This document shows positions 37,401 through 49,400 of a stretch of DNA of 64,000 nucleotides, one piece after another. A program made the translations under genes and the position numbers. The stretch comes from Himantopus leucocephalus (taxonomy: Eukaryota > Chordata > Aves > Charadriiformes > Recurvirostridae): NCBI GenBank assembly GCA_003993805.1, contig RSEF01000005.1, positions 19,409,186 through 19,473,185 on the forward strand, given 5' to 3'. The stretch's first letter is position 1. Every line of letters starts with the position of its first letter. The notes under the pieces are model-generated. The model saw nothing but the letters and a program-made list of their open reading frames with translations, searched no databases and was not told the DNA's origin.

Positions 37401-37508
37401 GAGCACTTCATCTGCGCCTACTGCCTGGGGCAGCTGCACAAGGGCACCTTCCGCGAGCACGGCAACAAGATGTACTGCCAGGCCTGCCACGACAAGCTCT
37501 TCCTCTGA
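34435..37508 (+). CDS. LPXN: Leupaxin, LIM-domain focal-adhesion adaptor (9 coding exons, 383 aa)
   Basis: Paxillin-family adaptor that, by family knowledge, binds FAK/PYK2-type kinases through LD motifs and targets adhesions through LIM domains. Exons: 34435-34447, 35315-35463, 35596-35651, 36013-36118, 36190-36345, 36439-36612, 36683-36764, 37010-37158, 37242-37508 (TGA at 37506-37508). All junctions are GT/AG and the phases close to 1152 nt. Human LPXN is 386 aa. LD motifs: [13 protein letters not shown] at 1-13, [15 protein letters not shown] at 94-108, [12 protein letters not shown] from 126. Four LIM domains start at about C150, C209, C268 and C327 with intact zinc ligands (for example [11 protein letters not shown], then [10 protein letters not shown]). 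The order ends in DKLFL. It is LPXN rather than paxillin or Hic-5 because of the short N-terminus, the MEDLDALL start, the sequence [16 protein letters not shown] and its position beside ZFP91. The first coding exon is only 13 nt. Exon 4 has a tandem AGCAG acceptor. Confidence 0.95.
36011..36015 (+). promoter_or_regulatory. LPXN: NAGNAG tandem splice acceptor at LPXN exon 4
   Basis: The acceptor reads ...cccagcag. Using the first AG starts the exon at 36013, and using the second starts it at 36016. Both keep the frame and differ by one codon (one Ser more or less before PVPVPQP). NAGNAG acceptors commonly yield both forms. Confidence 0.5.
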
Positions 37509-37776
37509 CCCTCGGCATGCGGCCACCCCTCCTGCCTGGCTGGATGTCTCTGCCATCGTCCCCACCATCAACATCCGTGGCACAGTCCCTGCTGAGCCAA
37601 ACATCCCTTCTATTTTCGCACCCATCAACGTCCCTCACATTGGTCCTGCTGAGCCAAGTGTCCCCAGCATTCCCTGCCAAGCCGGGCATCGTTCCTTGTC
37701 CCCCTCCACCCGAGACATTCCTGGCATTGTCCTTGCCAAGCCACACGTCCTGGGCATTGTCCACTCCACATGAAGC

Positions 37777-37782
37777 AATAAA
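37777..37782 (+). terminator. LPXN: LPXN poly(A) signal
   Basis: AATAAA in the context gaagcaataaaacac, about 270 nt after the stop codon, with T/G-containing sequence downstream. It is the only good hexamer on this strand between LPXN and CTNND1. Confidence 0.7.
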
Positions 37783-38709
37783 ACACGCGGCCTTGCCTTT
37801 GCTCTGCTCGCTGGTGGCTTTGTGGACAAAGCTGCGAGGTGGGAGGGCTGGAGCCCTCCCATAGCCAGGTGCCTCCATCGGTGCTCCCCACCGCCCACGG
37901 GTGTGCGGGGTCCCCAGCTCCCGGGGTGACTCTGCCCCAGCTGCCCTCTCCCCGTAACCCAGAGGGCAGCGGCCCCGGCCCCGCCGGGGGAAGCAGTTCA
38001 AGCTCCAGCCGTGCGGGAAATGGACCCAGCCCTGCATCACCTCAGACCCAAGTCCCACTGCCTCAGGGCAAAAATCGCTGTCCTGCACCCCAGAGAGATC
38101 TTTCCAACAGCAAACTGCTTCAGTAACAAGCTGGTTTGAAGCAGAAGCCAGAAAACTGCTCCCCAAACGGTATTCCCACAAGTTCACAGAATCTCTTTCT
38201 GTGTTTATTTTCACACACGGGTCAAAGATGGTGTTTGAGCCCGGCTTCAGTATTCCCCGGCAAGGGATGAGCACATTTGCAGCCCCGCCGTGCTCTGCAG
38301 AGGCAGCCCTGCTCCAGAGCGCTCCCCCAGACAGGTTTGCTGAGGAAGTGCTCAGCACCAGACAAATTACGGTGTTTCTGCACTTGTGCAGAGTCTACCC
38401 ACCACCAGTGGGGAAGGGAGATTCAGGGAAAGGCTTCCCAGCAGGAAGCCCTGATGCTCTGGGGAGAGCGGCCCCAAGCACCCTGTGAAACCGTTGGGAG
38501 CGCAGTACAAAGCAGAGCTTTGGTGCCTCTTATCTTTCCTCCAACCTTTTGCTAGAGAGAGGAGGAAATGTCACTCCAGCCCCAGAAAGGCTCTGCCACA
38601 GAGCGGCACCTTTCAGAGCCGCGCACAGCCAAGGCCCTGGAGAGGACACTCGGTCCCAACTGCAAAGCTACAAATGCCAAGGCGGCAGCCACAAACACAC
38701 TTTAAAAAC
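37783..38709. other. Convergent intergenic spacer LPXN / CTNND1
   Basis: Roughly 0.9 kb between the 3' ends of two convergent genes. It contains a second possible CTNND1 poly(A) hexamer on the minus strand at about 38203-38208. No coding potential is supported. Confidence 0.5.
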
Positions 38710-38715
38710 TTTATT
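38710..38715 (-). terminator. CTNND1: Candidate CTNND1 poly(A) signal
   Basis: The plus strand reads TTTATT (AATAAA on the CTNND1 strand) about 1.7 kb after the stop codon, inside an AT-rich patch. It gives a 3'UTR of a length ordinary for this gene. A more distal hexamer at about 38203 is the alternative. Confidence 0.5.
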
Positions 38716-40428
38716 TATATAAAAAAAATCATTTTGTTTCAAAAGCGTTACAAGAGTGTGCACAGGAATCAGATAAAGAACAGCTCGTTGCTCCCCGCTC
38801 CCCTCCTCCCCAGGGCAGGGGGGGAGGGAAGGGGGAAGGTGGGTTTTTTGGTTCATTTGGAATTTAAAAATTAAAAAAAGGAATTAGTGTTTTACATATT
38901 TAAAGGAAGAGAGAAGAGTTAGACCCCAGAACAAAACCAAACTGAGCTGAGGTGGGGCTGGAGCCGGAGAGGGCTCAGCCAGAGCTGGGGGGTGCTTTCG
39001 GGCAGAGGGGCCGGCAGGAGCAAGGCACCAGTTCTGCCTGCTGCAGCCTCCCCACACGAGCCCACGGTTCGGGGGGGACCCCCAGGCTGGGGGGGGCTCC
39101 CGCTCCAGTTCGCAGCCTCCTACAGAGGCTTCCAGTTGCACAGGGAGCCCGCGGGCTCCCCAAAGGATCACAGCACCCGGACGCACCCCCCACTGCCACA
39201 GCCCGGAGGAGGAAGAGGACGCGTACGTGCCGGCTCCTGCGGCAGCCCTGTCTCCCCAGGAGAGGAGGCAGATGAGAGCCCTGCACCCCAGGCCAGTGAG
39301 GGCAGGGGGGCTGGGATGCCCCCCAAAATAGCCTTCCAGCCCCGCCGCAGAGTGTCACGGCTCCCGGCGGGGAAAGGAAGCGCGCAGCCCTGCCGGAAGC
39401 CCAGGAAACACCCCTTCCCCAGCAAAGAAGCCAGACAGTACGATTCAAAGAGCTATTTCACAGTGGCAAAAGAAAGGCACGTGTCAAGAGAAAGTCGGAG
39501 GGGCACCGCCGCAGGGGGCGAGGGGGGATCCTGGCTCTACCCGCCCGCAGCCCTGCTGGCGCCCGCTCCCCACGCCTGGCACACAGCGCACCCCAAGAAG
39601 CCTGCCTCTCCCCAAGCGCCCCGCCGCATCGCCTCCTGCCGCAGGGACCCGTCGCTTCCCACGCAAGGAGGCCCGTCCCAAGCCCCCCGCGCTCACCACC
39701 CATATAAGGATCCCCCCTCACAGCCACAGGGTAGGGGCCAGCAGCCCCATCCAGACCCCTCCACAGGATTCAGAGCCAGATCCCCCTTCTCGTGCCCCTG
39801 AAGCCTCACCTAGAGCAAAGCAAGAGAAGTTATTGCTGTTTTTTCCTTTCCCTCCCCCCCCGCATGGTTCCAGCCCCCATCATTCTGGTCCCACTGCCAC
39901 TAGGGAGGGATGCTCCCCACGGCCCTGGTTGAAGAGCAATCCCACAAAAGAAAAAATATATCCTATAGGCAACAAAACAGCAACAAAAAAAAGGCGTCGA
40001 GTGAGGTCCCAGTCTCTGTCCCTGCAGATGTCTCCAAGCAGAGGGAAAGCACGGGAGAGAAGGCAGTTCCCGGTCAAGGCAGAGATCCAGAGTCCTTTTG
40101 CAGCATCCGCGCCGGTCGAGCCAGCAGAGTGAGGCAGGAGGGGTTTACTCTCTGGAGGAAGGAGGTGGCGGAGGACGGGGAGGAAGAGTTACGGGTCGAG
40201 GTGTCCCAGAACGGGGAGGTGCAGTGGTCTAGAGGAGGCAGAGTGGCCCGGGCTGTCCCCAGGGGACCAGGCCCAGTCATTTGGCTGGCTAGTTGGCACA
40301 AACGGTCCAGCAAAAAATCCAAAAATGAGACAAGATAAAAGTCAGTCCATTCCACCACGAAGAGTTATATATATATTTATATATATAATATATTATCAAC
40401 CCAAACTGAGTGGAGGTGGGGCCGGCAG
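38716..40428 (-). other. CTNND1: Probable CTNND1 3'UTR
   Basis: Non-coding stretch between the CTNND1 stop codon and the proposed poly(A) signal. The open frames in it have no family resemblance. It starts with an AT-dinucleotide-rich patch (40365-40395). Confidence 0.5.
40365..40395. repeat. CTNND1: AT-rich dinucleotide tract in the CTNND1 3'UTR
   Basis: About 31 bases composed only of A and T, mostly alternating TA, 34 nt beyond the CTNND1 stop codon. The transcript strand contains AUAAAUA and long UA runs, which could form a hairpin or bind AU-rich-element proteins. In an otherwise GC-rich 3'UTR it is conspicuous, but it may be only a microsatellite. Confidence 0.7.
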
Positions 40429-43400
40429 CTAGATCTTCTGCTGTGGAGAGAGAGTGAGAGATATTAGCGTGCCCAGAGAGCGAGCGAGCAGTGGAGACAC
40501 GACCGCGGCCCCGATGGATCAGGCAGCGATTGCAGGCAGCAGCGATCACAGCAGAATTTGGCTGGCCAAAGCACCCCTAACAGCGCAGCAGGATCTGTCA
40601 CCGCTGTTCAGATTGGGCAGGACACCGCGGGACATACCGACACGGGGGAAAACACGGCAGCATCCTCCTCCACCTCCTCTACCTCGGGCTGCGGTTCCTG
40701 CCCCTCCTCCTGCTGCAGACACACGGGGGTTAGTAGGGGCGGTGGAGCAGGGTGGGGGTGTTAGTTGTGGGAGCCCAGTTCTCCCCTCCTCCTGCCAGCC
40801 AGGACAGTGATGTGTCATCTCCTGCACCCCAGTCCCGCTCACTCTTCCCTCGTTAGGAAGAGCCGCTCACCATCAACGGCGCTGCCTTCACCGGCTCCAT
40901 GTCTCCAAGGTCACCAGATCGGTCCAGTGTCCTGCTGTGGTCCCTCTCATTGAGTGTGGAATAGTTGTCTGGAGCAGGAGAGGGGACAGTCAGCCACGTC
41001 ACCTCCGTGGGAGGCATTATCATCCCCATAGGAGGCGGCGAGCTCTGCCCCCACCCAGCAAGATGCCCCCCCCGCTTCCAGTCCCTCTCCTACCTGGTCC
41101 CATGTTGCTCATCTGGATCTCCTCCCGGGAAGATTTCTTGTCTACAGACATGGGAGAACAGCAAGTCAGACGCAGCCCCTGCAGCCACAAGCAGCAGAGG
41201 AGCCACTGCCCACCCCGGTCAGAGGAGCCCAGACCCCACTGCAGCCACAGCACCCTTCACCCAGGGATGCTACAGGACCTACACTAACCGCATGCATCAT
41301 TTCCAGCCCTGAAGCGCCATCTAAAGCCCAAATTGATGGCTTTGTGTGAGCAGCTGTGGCTGCCAAGAAAGCCAGGGGTGAAGAGCAGGGAGGGGACAGA
41401 GGCCAGCTGCTCCGGGTACCCACAAGGTAAAAGGACGACAGTGGGGACAGATGCTGAAGGGAAGGCACGTACCTGTTTTTTGGTTCCTGTCGATGAGAGG
41501 CAAGGTGCTGTCATCAAAGGAGTTACCTCCCTGGGTCCGAGAGGCATTGCTCAGGTTCACCTGGAGTGACAGACAGTGACCACTCACACCCTTGCCCAGA
41601 TGCTCCTTCCCCATCAGGGCATCCCACCCCTCCAGCCCCCAACACCAGGACGGACCCAGGAACCCTCCCACAGCCCTTCGAGGAAGGGCCCTGAAGCAAC
41701 CAGAGGGTGCTCCAGAGCCCACAGCTGCACCCACAGGAAGAGCGGAGGTGGCCTGCACGGCCTGGGTCAGGGCAGCACCCAGCCCTCCAGAAACACGGAC
41801 AATCCCAGCTTCTGGGAAAGAAACCGAGCCCTGGAGAACCTTGCTCCTCAGCACTGCCACAGCGGCTTTTAGTGCTGCAAACTTTCATGCCTGCAGATCT
41901 GCATGCTCATGTGCGGGACACAGGGCTTAAAGCTTTACAGAGTGTTTCTTCCTTAGTAGAGACTTCCTGACAGCCACCCGCTGAGAAGTGGCAAGGGGGA
42001 CACCTTCAAGAGTCTCCAATCCCACCAGCGAGGTAAGAGGTGAAATCCAGTACTGCTGAGCTCCAGGAACACCCCTCTCCCTGCTACAGGACCCCACCTC
42101 CTGCCCCAGCCACAACAGGGCACCCCCATGCCCATACCTGGAAGTCTGACTTCTTCCAGCCTTCCTTCTCTAGGGGCTTCCGCAGCTCTTTATATCCCCA
42201 GACGGTCTGCAAGACGAGGGCGGCTGCTCGGACTTCTCTCTCTGAGCGGTTCCTAGAAAGTGGTGGAGAGAGATGTTTGGAAATACCCATGGCCTCAAGG
42301 AAGCTCCTGGAGAAGCCCCGCTCTGCCCCTTGCGTTATCCTTTGAGGAGAGCCTACCCAGATTTGTTGATCAACACCAACTTCTCAATCCCCTGCGTTTC
42401 CCGCAGCTTCTTGGCAGCCTCAAGATTGTCTACAATTACTTCATTGATGGTGTTGAGGATTGACACCACTGTGTCCTCAGAGAGGTTTTTGGCTGGGGTC
42501 TGCTGGCCTCCAGGCAGGTTCTTCACTAGGTTGGGGATGGCATGTTTACCTGGGAAGGGGAAAGAGCTGGGCATGAGCAAGGAAGGAAGAGGACCGCGAG
42601 GGAAAAGAAATCCCTGCAGAAGGATCAGGGACAGGTGACCAATTTTGATGTGCCTCTTGGTGAAGCCTGGCACATGCTACTTGGAGAGGAGCAGTAGACA
42701 GACATCTCAGCTGCCAAGGGCGGGAGGAAGCTCCTGCTTAACCCGGACGGGTACAGAGCGCATGACGTCCTCACCTATGAGCTCTTTGTTACGCAAGTCG
42801 ACAGCCAGGTTGCGCAGGGCTCCAGACGCCGCTTTCACCACTCGCTCGCTGTCATGGGTCAGGTGGTCAGCAATGGCGGAGAGCCCCTTCTCCTGGCGCA
42901 GCGCCGCGCGGATGTACCGGCCGTACTGCAGGGCAGAAGCAGAGCCCCACGCTGTAACCTGGGCAGGCACAGCCTCTCCCCGCTCCTGGGGCCGGGGACA
43001 CCGCCCGGAGCCCTGCCACCAACCCTCGTCTTGGGAACCAAGGGCCCTGGCTTCACCTGCCGCCAGACAGACTGCGGAGGTCCCACTCCTGTCCCAAAGC
43101 CCCCCCTGCAGGTCAGGCAAGAGTTCCCAGGTAGTCTTTCCGTACACACCAAGAGAACGCAGGTCAAGGGGCTGTAGAGCAGCCCCAAACCTCCATCCCC
43201 TGCCCCCGGCCTAGAGAAGGGCCGGAACGGCGGGGAGCCGGCTGCCAGCGGGGACACGCACAGGCAGCCCTCGGGAAGGCACAGCTGGCGGGGAGCACAG
43301 AGCCCCTAACAGCACAGGGGAGACCTGGTCCACACCTGAACTGTGCTGCTGAACGCCACCTGCCTGGGCAGGGAGCCGTGCACAAAGGGAACAACCCAAA

Positions 43401-46400
43401 CTGGCAGAGCCTTGGCCATCTACAGCCCTGCCGGCACCCCAGGGGTGATGCTCCCTCCTCCCCACAGCCCCTTTCCCTGCAGCACAGACGACGGTGGACA
43501 TGGCCAGCTCCACGAAGCACTCACTGTCCAACTGCCAGCGCACAGGTTTTGAATGGCTCCTGCCGAAGCCTCTAGGATGGCTGGAGTCTTGCTTTCCTTT
43601 AGGAGGGAGATGTATATCCGGACCACTTCTGGCTGGAAGAGGAGCTCATAGCCTGCCAGAAGAACATGGGTAGGAAGGACTTACTCAAGGGCTCTGCTAG
43701 CATCTGACTCGACGGAGCACTGCAGGGCAGACGAGGCCGGAAGGTTTTACCCAGGCTCGCTGCTCCCTGGATCCTTGGCGCAGAGGGGGCCAGGCTGCCC
43801 CACAGGACCAGAAACCCCAGCCCCGATCAAGGATGCCATGGCTGCTGCCCGCAGTCCCCAACACACTGCTGCAACTCAGGAGAGGTTTGAGCTGAGCCGC
43901 AGCACTGCTGCTGTCAGCAAGGAGACCTCGATGTCACTACCACAGCGGGCTGAGAAGTGCCCAACCCAGGCACGGGCACGCGGTGGGGCAGCGAACATGG
44001 CAGTCGGGTGCTGTGGTAGCAAAAGGCTCAGCCCAGTCAGCAGGAGGAAGGGGAAACACCCCCAGCAAGTGGCCACCGACACCACATTGAGGTCGCTTGG
44101 GTTCAGTGCATCCTCAGAGACTGAACCCCGTCTCCAGCTCTCCGCTACGCTAGCAAGCCATCAGGGATCAGGCCTTCAAGAATTAACTCTTTTCCATGGG
44201 AACATATGCCCAGAAGTGACTTCTAAAGCAGTGGCGAGATTGCAGTTTACAGTTGCAAGCCCAAGTTTTCCACCCTGCTGTCCTCAGCTGTGCTGAGGGA
44301 TGCCCCCAGCTGCCAAAGACAGAGCAAGTGGCTTCTCAGGCTTCCACCAGAGACAGGTGCTGGCTCTTCCTACAGCCCAGGTGAGCCTGAGGAGCCACCA
44401 CCACACATTCGAGCTGCTCACAAGGTCAGGTCTGTCCTAAGTTTCCTTGTGATTCTTCTAGCTTGACCCTTCATACACCTGGAAGCACCAGGTTCCTCCC
44501 AGGAACCAGAGGGTGTTTGGGGGCAGAAGGAGCTGAACTCAAGCCCTGGGGTAATGCTCACTGCTTGGCCACCCAGAGAGGGTCGTGATTTACAGCCCTC
44601 TAGACAGCAAGACACTGTCCCCAGAGGGTTCTTGGAATGTCTCTTCATGCTCATGCTGGAAAACACTTTACGGCAAGGGAGTTTGGCTTTAAGCCCTGCC
44701 TGTTCTTCAGGCCCAGGAGAGACGGGCAGGCAAGAGGGCAACTGCGCTAAGTCTGAGACCACCACAGAGGGCTACCCTTCCTAGGGCTGTGCCACCATGC
44801 CGTCCCTCAGTCCCTAGGGCAATAGTTCCCTCGGCAGCCCCTGGAAGCCTGTCTGGAGGGAGCGCTGACCTCCTCCAAGCACAACAAGCATCCTCACAAC
44901 CATGTGTGGAAAAGCCAGTGTTTTAACAGGCACTTGGGCAAACAAACATACCTCCTCCAAACCAAACCTCTGCCCGCCTGAGAGGGCCACTTCAATGGGA
45001 AATCAACTCTACTCCTCTCCTGGACTCCTTGGGGAGAGACAGCCCTGCACACCCGAGCCTTACACAAGCACACTGAGGAACATACCTTTGGCTGGAGTTG
45101 TTCTTTTGGGAAAATCCACTGTATCAGTGCCAGGGTCTTCTGGGAGCTTTTTACCTTCAAAGGGCAAGCAGAGCAGCATAAGACACCTCTTCTCCCCACC
45201 CATCTCAGCCCAACAGCTCTTTGCCACTTGCTACAAGAACAAGCCCAGAGGTGAGCTGAAGCTAAGCTACCAGCATGTCCCAGGAGGGGATGTCAAGGGC
45301 ATTAGCCACACGGCAGGCAGTACATGCCCAGCTGGGAGGGAACAAAGAGCGCTAGAGAAAGTACCCAATCAAACCATGGAAAAATTAAAACCAAGAGCGC
45401 ACTCACCTCTGGAGAACCATTCGTCTATTGGCGAAGCGGAGAGAAGGACAGGAGAGAGGGGAGGCAGGAGGAGAGAAGTGCCGACAGCATCATGGGGCAG
45501 ATCATTTGGCAAGAAAGCAAAGGGAAGGGGCAACACAGGAGAAAAGGGAAGGTGGGGAGTTAGTGGACATCTATCCATCACCGTCCCACCACCACAGAAA
45601 CCCACCATTAGCTTGTATCAAATGCTTTGGTGAAGCCAAGCAGTAGCTCCCAAAGCCGGGGGGGGGGGGNACGGACCACTGCGTCTCCAGAGAAAGCTGC
45701 TGTTTAGCCTTCGCACAAGAGATGCCAGAGTAGGAGCGCAGAGATCCCAGACCACCCTCAAGTTTCCCTGTAGCAGATCTGTCTTTATCCCACCTCCCTC
45801 CACACTGCTGCCACTCAACGAACCTTTGCCCTTCTTGGCACCAAAGCAGCTCGCAGCATGGGGCCCAGCGTTGTTGGCAGGGGCCAGAGGTGTCTCCTGG
45901 TAGCGCTCGGCGTGGGGGATCTCACGGTGGACTTGGTAGGACAAGTTTCTCAGCAGGCACACACAGTTCTCCACCAGCTAGAGAGACAGCCAGGTAGTTT
46001 GACTTGGAGCAGCACATGTCCATCCCACGTCTCTGAGTGAGGGCCCCGTTGCAACTTGCAACCCAGAGCCAGGCCACAGGGGGCTGAACTGGGACCAGGG
46101 AGATGTGCAGCTCCATCTCAGATGAAGCTGGAGCATATCCCCAGCCCAAAGCAGGCATGGCCAGTTCTGCAGGCATGAGTTCATACTCTGCTGGGCCAAA
46201 AATATCCCTGCCGTTAGCATGAAAGGTCCAAGTCTCAAGGAACATACAAGCCAACGCCTTGTCAAGGCAGACCGGGGAGCCCTGAGCCAGAGGGACACCA
46301 GCGTGGGGATGAGTGACACCATGAGACCCCTGCTGAGGGGGCCAACATTCCTACTGTAAACTGCAGGCTGAGTGCCAGACACCTCCTGGTCAAACAGGTC

Positions 46401-49400
46401 ACACACCATGCAGGCCACCTCTTCCCAAGCAGAGATGGTGGAAAGGCATGAGCCTGGACTGGGTTTTCCCAAGCTAGTCCAGTTAGACCGAATCCCCTCC
46501 CTGGTGAAAAGTCCCCCCCGTCCACTCTTCATCTGTCTTGGGATGAACCCAGCTTCAGCCACCGTGAACAGCAGAGCACTGCTAGAGCTGGTTGACAACG
46601 GCAGACCTCTCCATGCGCCCCCACAACACCCCCGCTGTGGTACCTTGCTGTCCGAGTCCTTCTGGCCGATCTCAGACTGGACGATGTAGATCAGGGCATC
46701 CACCAGCCCGTCACATTCCCGCAGCTTCCTACGGGCCTCGCTCCGCTCTGAGCTCACGTTCCTGGCAGGCAGGAGAGAACCGTCATGGGAGAGACAGCTG
46801 AGAGCAGGCGAGGAACAGCCCACACCCAGCAGAGCTCAAACCAGACTCCTGTAGCTCCCCTCCACTGAGAAACACCTCCAAAAAAATCAAGGACTGCATC
46901 CCCAGTAGCTGTCCTAGAAAAGCTGCTCCTCTGCAGACCTCCTTTGGCAGTCCCAGAAAGCTAGCAGGAGCTGCTAGGAAGAAGCATTACAGCAGCCCCA
47001 ACCCATGCTAGCCCTCTGCCCGCACTTGGTAGCCCCCTCCCATACCTAAGGCAGCCAGCGGTGTTGGTGAGCACCGACTCCCACTCGATGTGGCGGGGTT
47101 TCGAGTCTTCATTGGGTTCCCGCTCCCAGCCCGAGCGGGGAATGACAACCTCATCAGTCAGAGCATGTAGTGCATGATCCACAATGGCCATCTTGATAGA
47201 GTCGTGTGAGGACAGGTTCCACAGCGTTCCTGCAATGCCACAAGTGATCGGTTGGACCATGTGGGCTTAAAAACCTGCACTGTGCATCCACCCAGCAGAA
47301 TAGCCCCTCCACTCCTCCCTGGAGCCATTACCTGTGATGACCTCCGTGAGGTCCATGTCATGGGCCTTTCGCAACAGGCGCGCCAGAGCAGGTACCCCAT
47401 CGCAGTTCTTTATGGCGATCTTATTGTCTTGGTCCTTGCCGAAGGAGATGTTCTTGAGGGCTCCACAGGCACCATAGTGCACCTCCTTCTTCGGGTGGTC
47501 TAGCAATCCCACCAGCACGGGAATACCCTTCAGCTTGCGCACCTCTGTCTTCACCTTGTCGTTGCGGTAGCAGAGGTGCTGCAGGTAGGCGGCCGCGTTG
47601 GACTTGACGGCGTCCAGCCGGAAGCTCAGCATGGCTATTACCTCCGGCAGCTCTGGCTGGCGCCAGTTGCCCGGGGCCGGACCTCCCTTCCGCAGGCTGT
47701 CCAGACTAGCCAAGCTACCCCGCTCGTGCTGAGCCAGAGGCGCCCAGTAGTACCGGTCAGGGGCCACTTCATCCACCAGCATGTCTTCATAACTCCTAGG
47801 AGAGAGGACAGCAGGCATCAGCACGAGCCTCAGACCTGGGCGGCGGGGCCGGGGGGGACGCTGTGCCCCCTCCAACCCACCAGAAGATGGGCGGGAGCGC
47901 ACCGGGCAGACCCCCACTGAGGGCCGGCAGCGAGGTGGCAGCGCAGCGTCAGGGCCCCTGCCCGCTCCCCACACAGGGTCCAGCTGGAGCTTGTAGCCGC
48001 AGGAGGCCACCCCTGAGGCGTCCCCAGCCCTGCTCAGGAAGCAGGCGGTTGTTCCCCAGAAGGCAGCCTCAACAGCCATTCCAGTCCCTTCTCACCCACC
48101 CACCCGCTTGAGCTTTGGGTCAGAGGATGGACCCTGGTCTCTGCGTAACCTCCGCAGAGGCAGGAGTCAGCCCGAGGCATGAAAACCCACCTGGGCCTGC
48201 AGCCGCTAGAGGGCAAGTTCATACCACAAGCGATTGCCGGGAGAGCAAACCGCCCAGGAGCTCCCTGGGCGTTACACCAGCACTGCCCGGGCGCAGTGAG
48301 CGCCCAGAGTCCAGTTTCAGGCCACCCAGTCCCCTGCTGCACCGTCCGGCTGTACCCAACACCACGCCCCGTCGCTCCAGCCGCCCCGCAGCAGCCCGGG
48401 ACGCGTGAGCTGCTGCCGGACCAAGCCACCGCCATCATTTCAGAGCATCGTGGCTGGAACAAAGATTTTACCCAGGATGGGGCTCAAACTCTCTTGCCTG
48501 CAGGTGCCCAGCAATATAAGCAAGTCGCACTGCTGCCCAGGGGACAGGCTCCGTTGGGCGTCAAGAGGCACCCAGACCTCGCTGCTCCCAGCCCAGCTGC
48601 GGGAAGACCCATGGTCCCACACACCCTGCCCTGGTGAGCAGCAGCTCACCCACGGACCCAGTAGCACCGGGAAGGAGCCCCAACAAGCACTTGGCAGCTG
48701 CAACTAGTCCCCCATGCGCCAGCGTGACATTTAGCACCCCCAAAACATACACCACACAAAATCCCGGATTCTTGCCCTGTCTTTGTCGTCACTGGCAATA
48801 TAATCCTTCCCCCACCCAGGCAGAGGAATCCACCAATTTCCAACAGAAGGGGATGGGAGGGGACCTGGCACTTAAACAGAGGGACCTGACCGCTGCTGTC
48901 ACCCCTGCCATGCCAGGGCACCAGGGACGCACAGCCAGGGTCCGGGATGAGGTAGCATCCTCCGGATCACAGCTGTCCCAGGGACCGCGTGCCACCTTCT
49001 GAGCTCCCAGGTCAGGTACAGCTGGGGGAAGCTGCAAAGGATGGTAGCAGGTCCTGCTCCTTACGCCCCGGCTTCCCATACAGCCTCCGGTACGGGACTT
49101 GCCAAAACCACCGGCTCCAGGTGGCAGCCACCTCCACAGCCACATCCCCCTCAGGCGCTGCTCCACAGCTGCCCGCAGGGTGCCACCAGGGATGGTGGCA
49201 GCGGGCCACGAGGCTGGCTTTCAAGCATGTCCCCACAGGGAAGTGCCACACGGCCTGGCTGCTAAGAGATGCCGAGGACTCCGGCTGCTCCAGGGAGTCG
49301 CTCCCTGCTGCTGTGGCACACGGGGCTCAGTGCACCACACCGACCACCACCGCCATCCCCGCAGCAGGACGAGGCAGGAGCAAGATGCAGCCGAGCGCCA

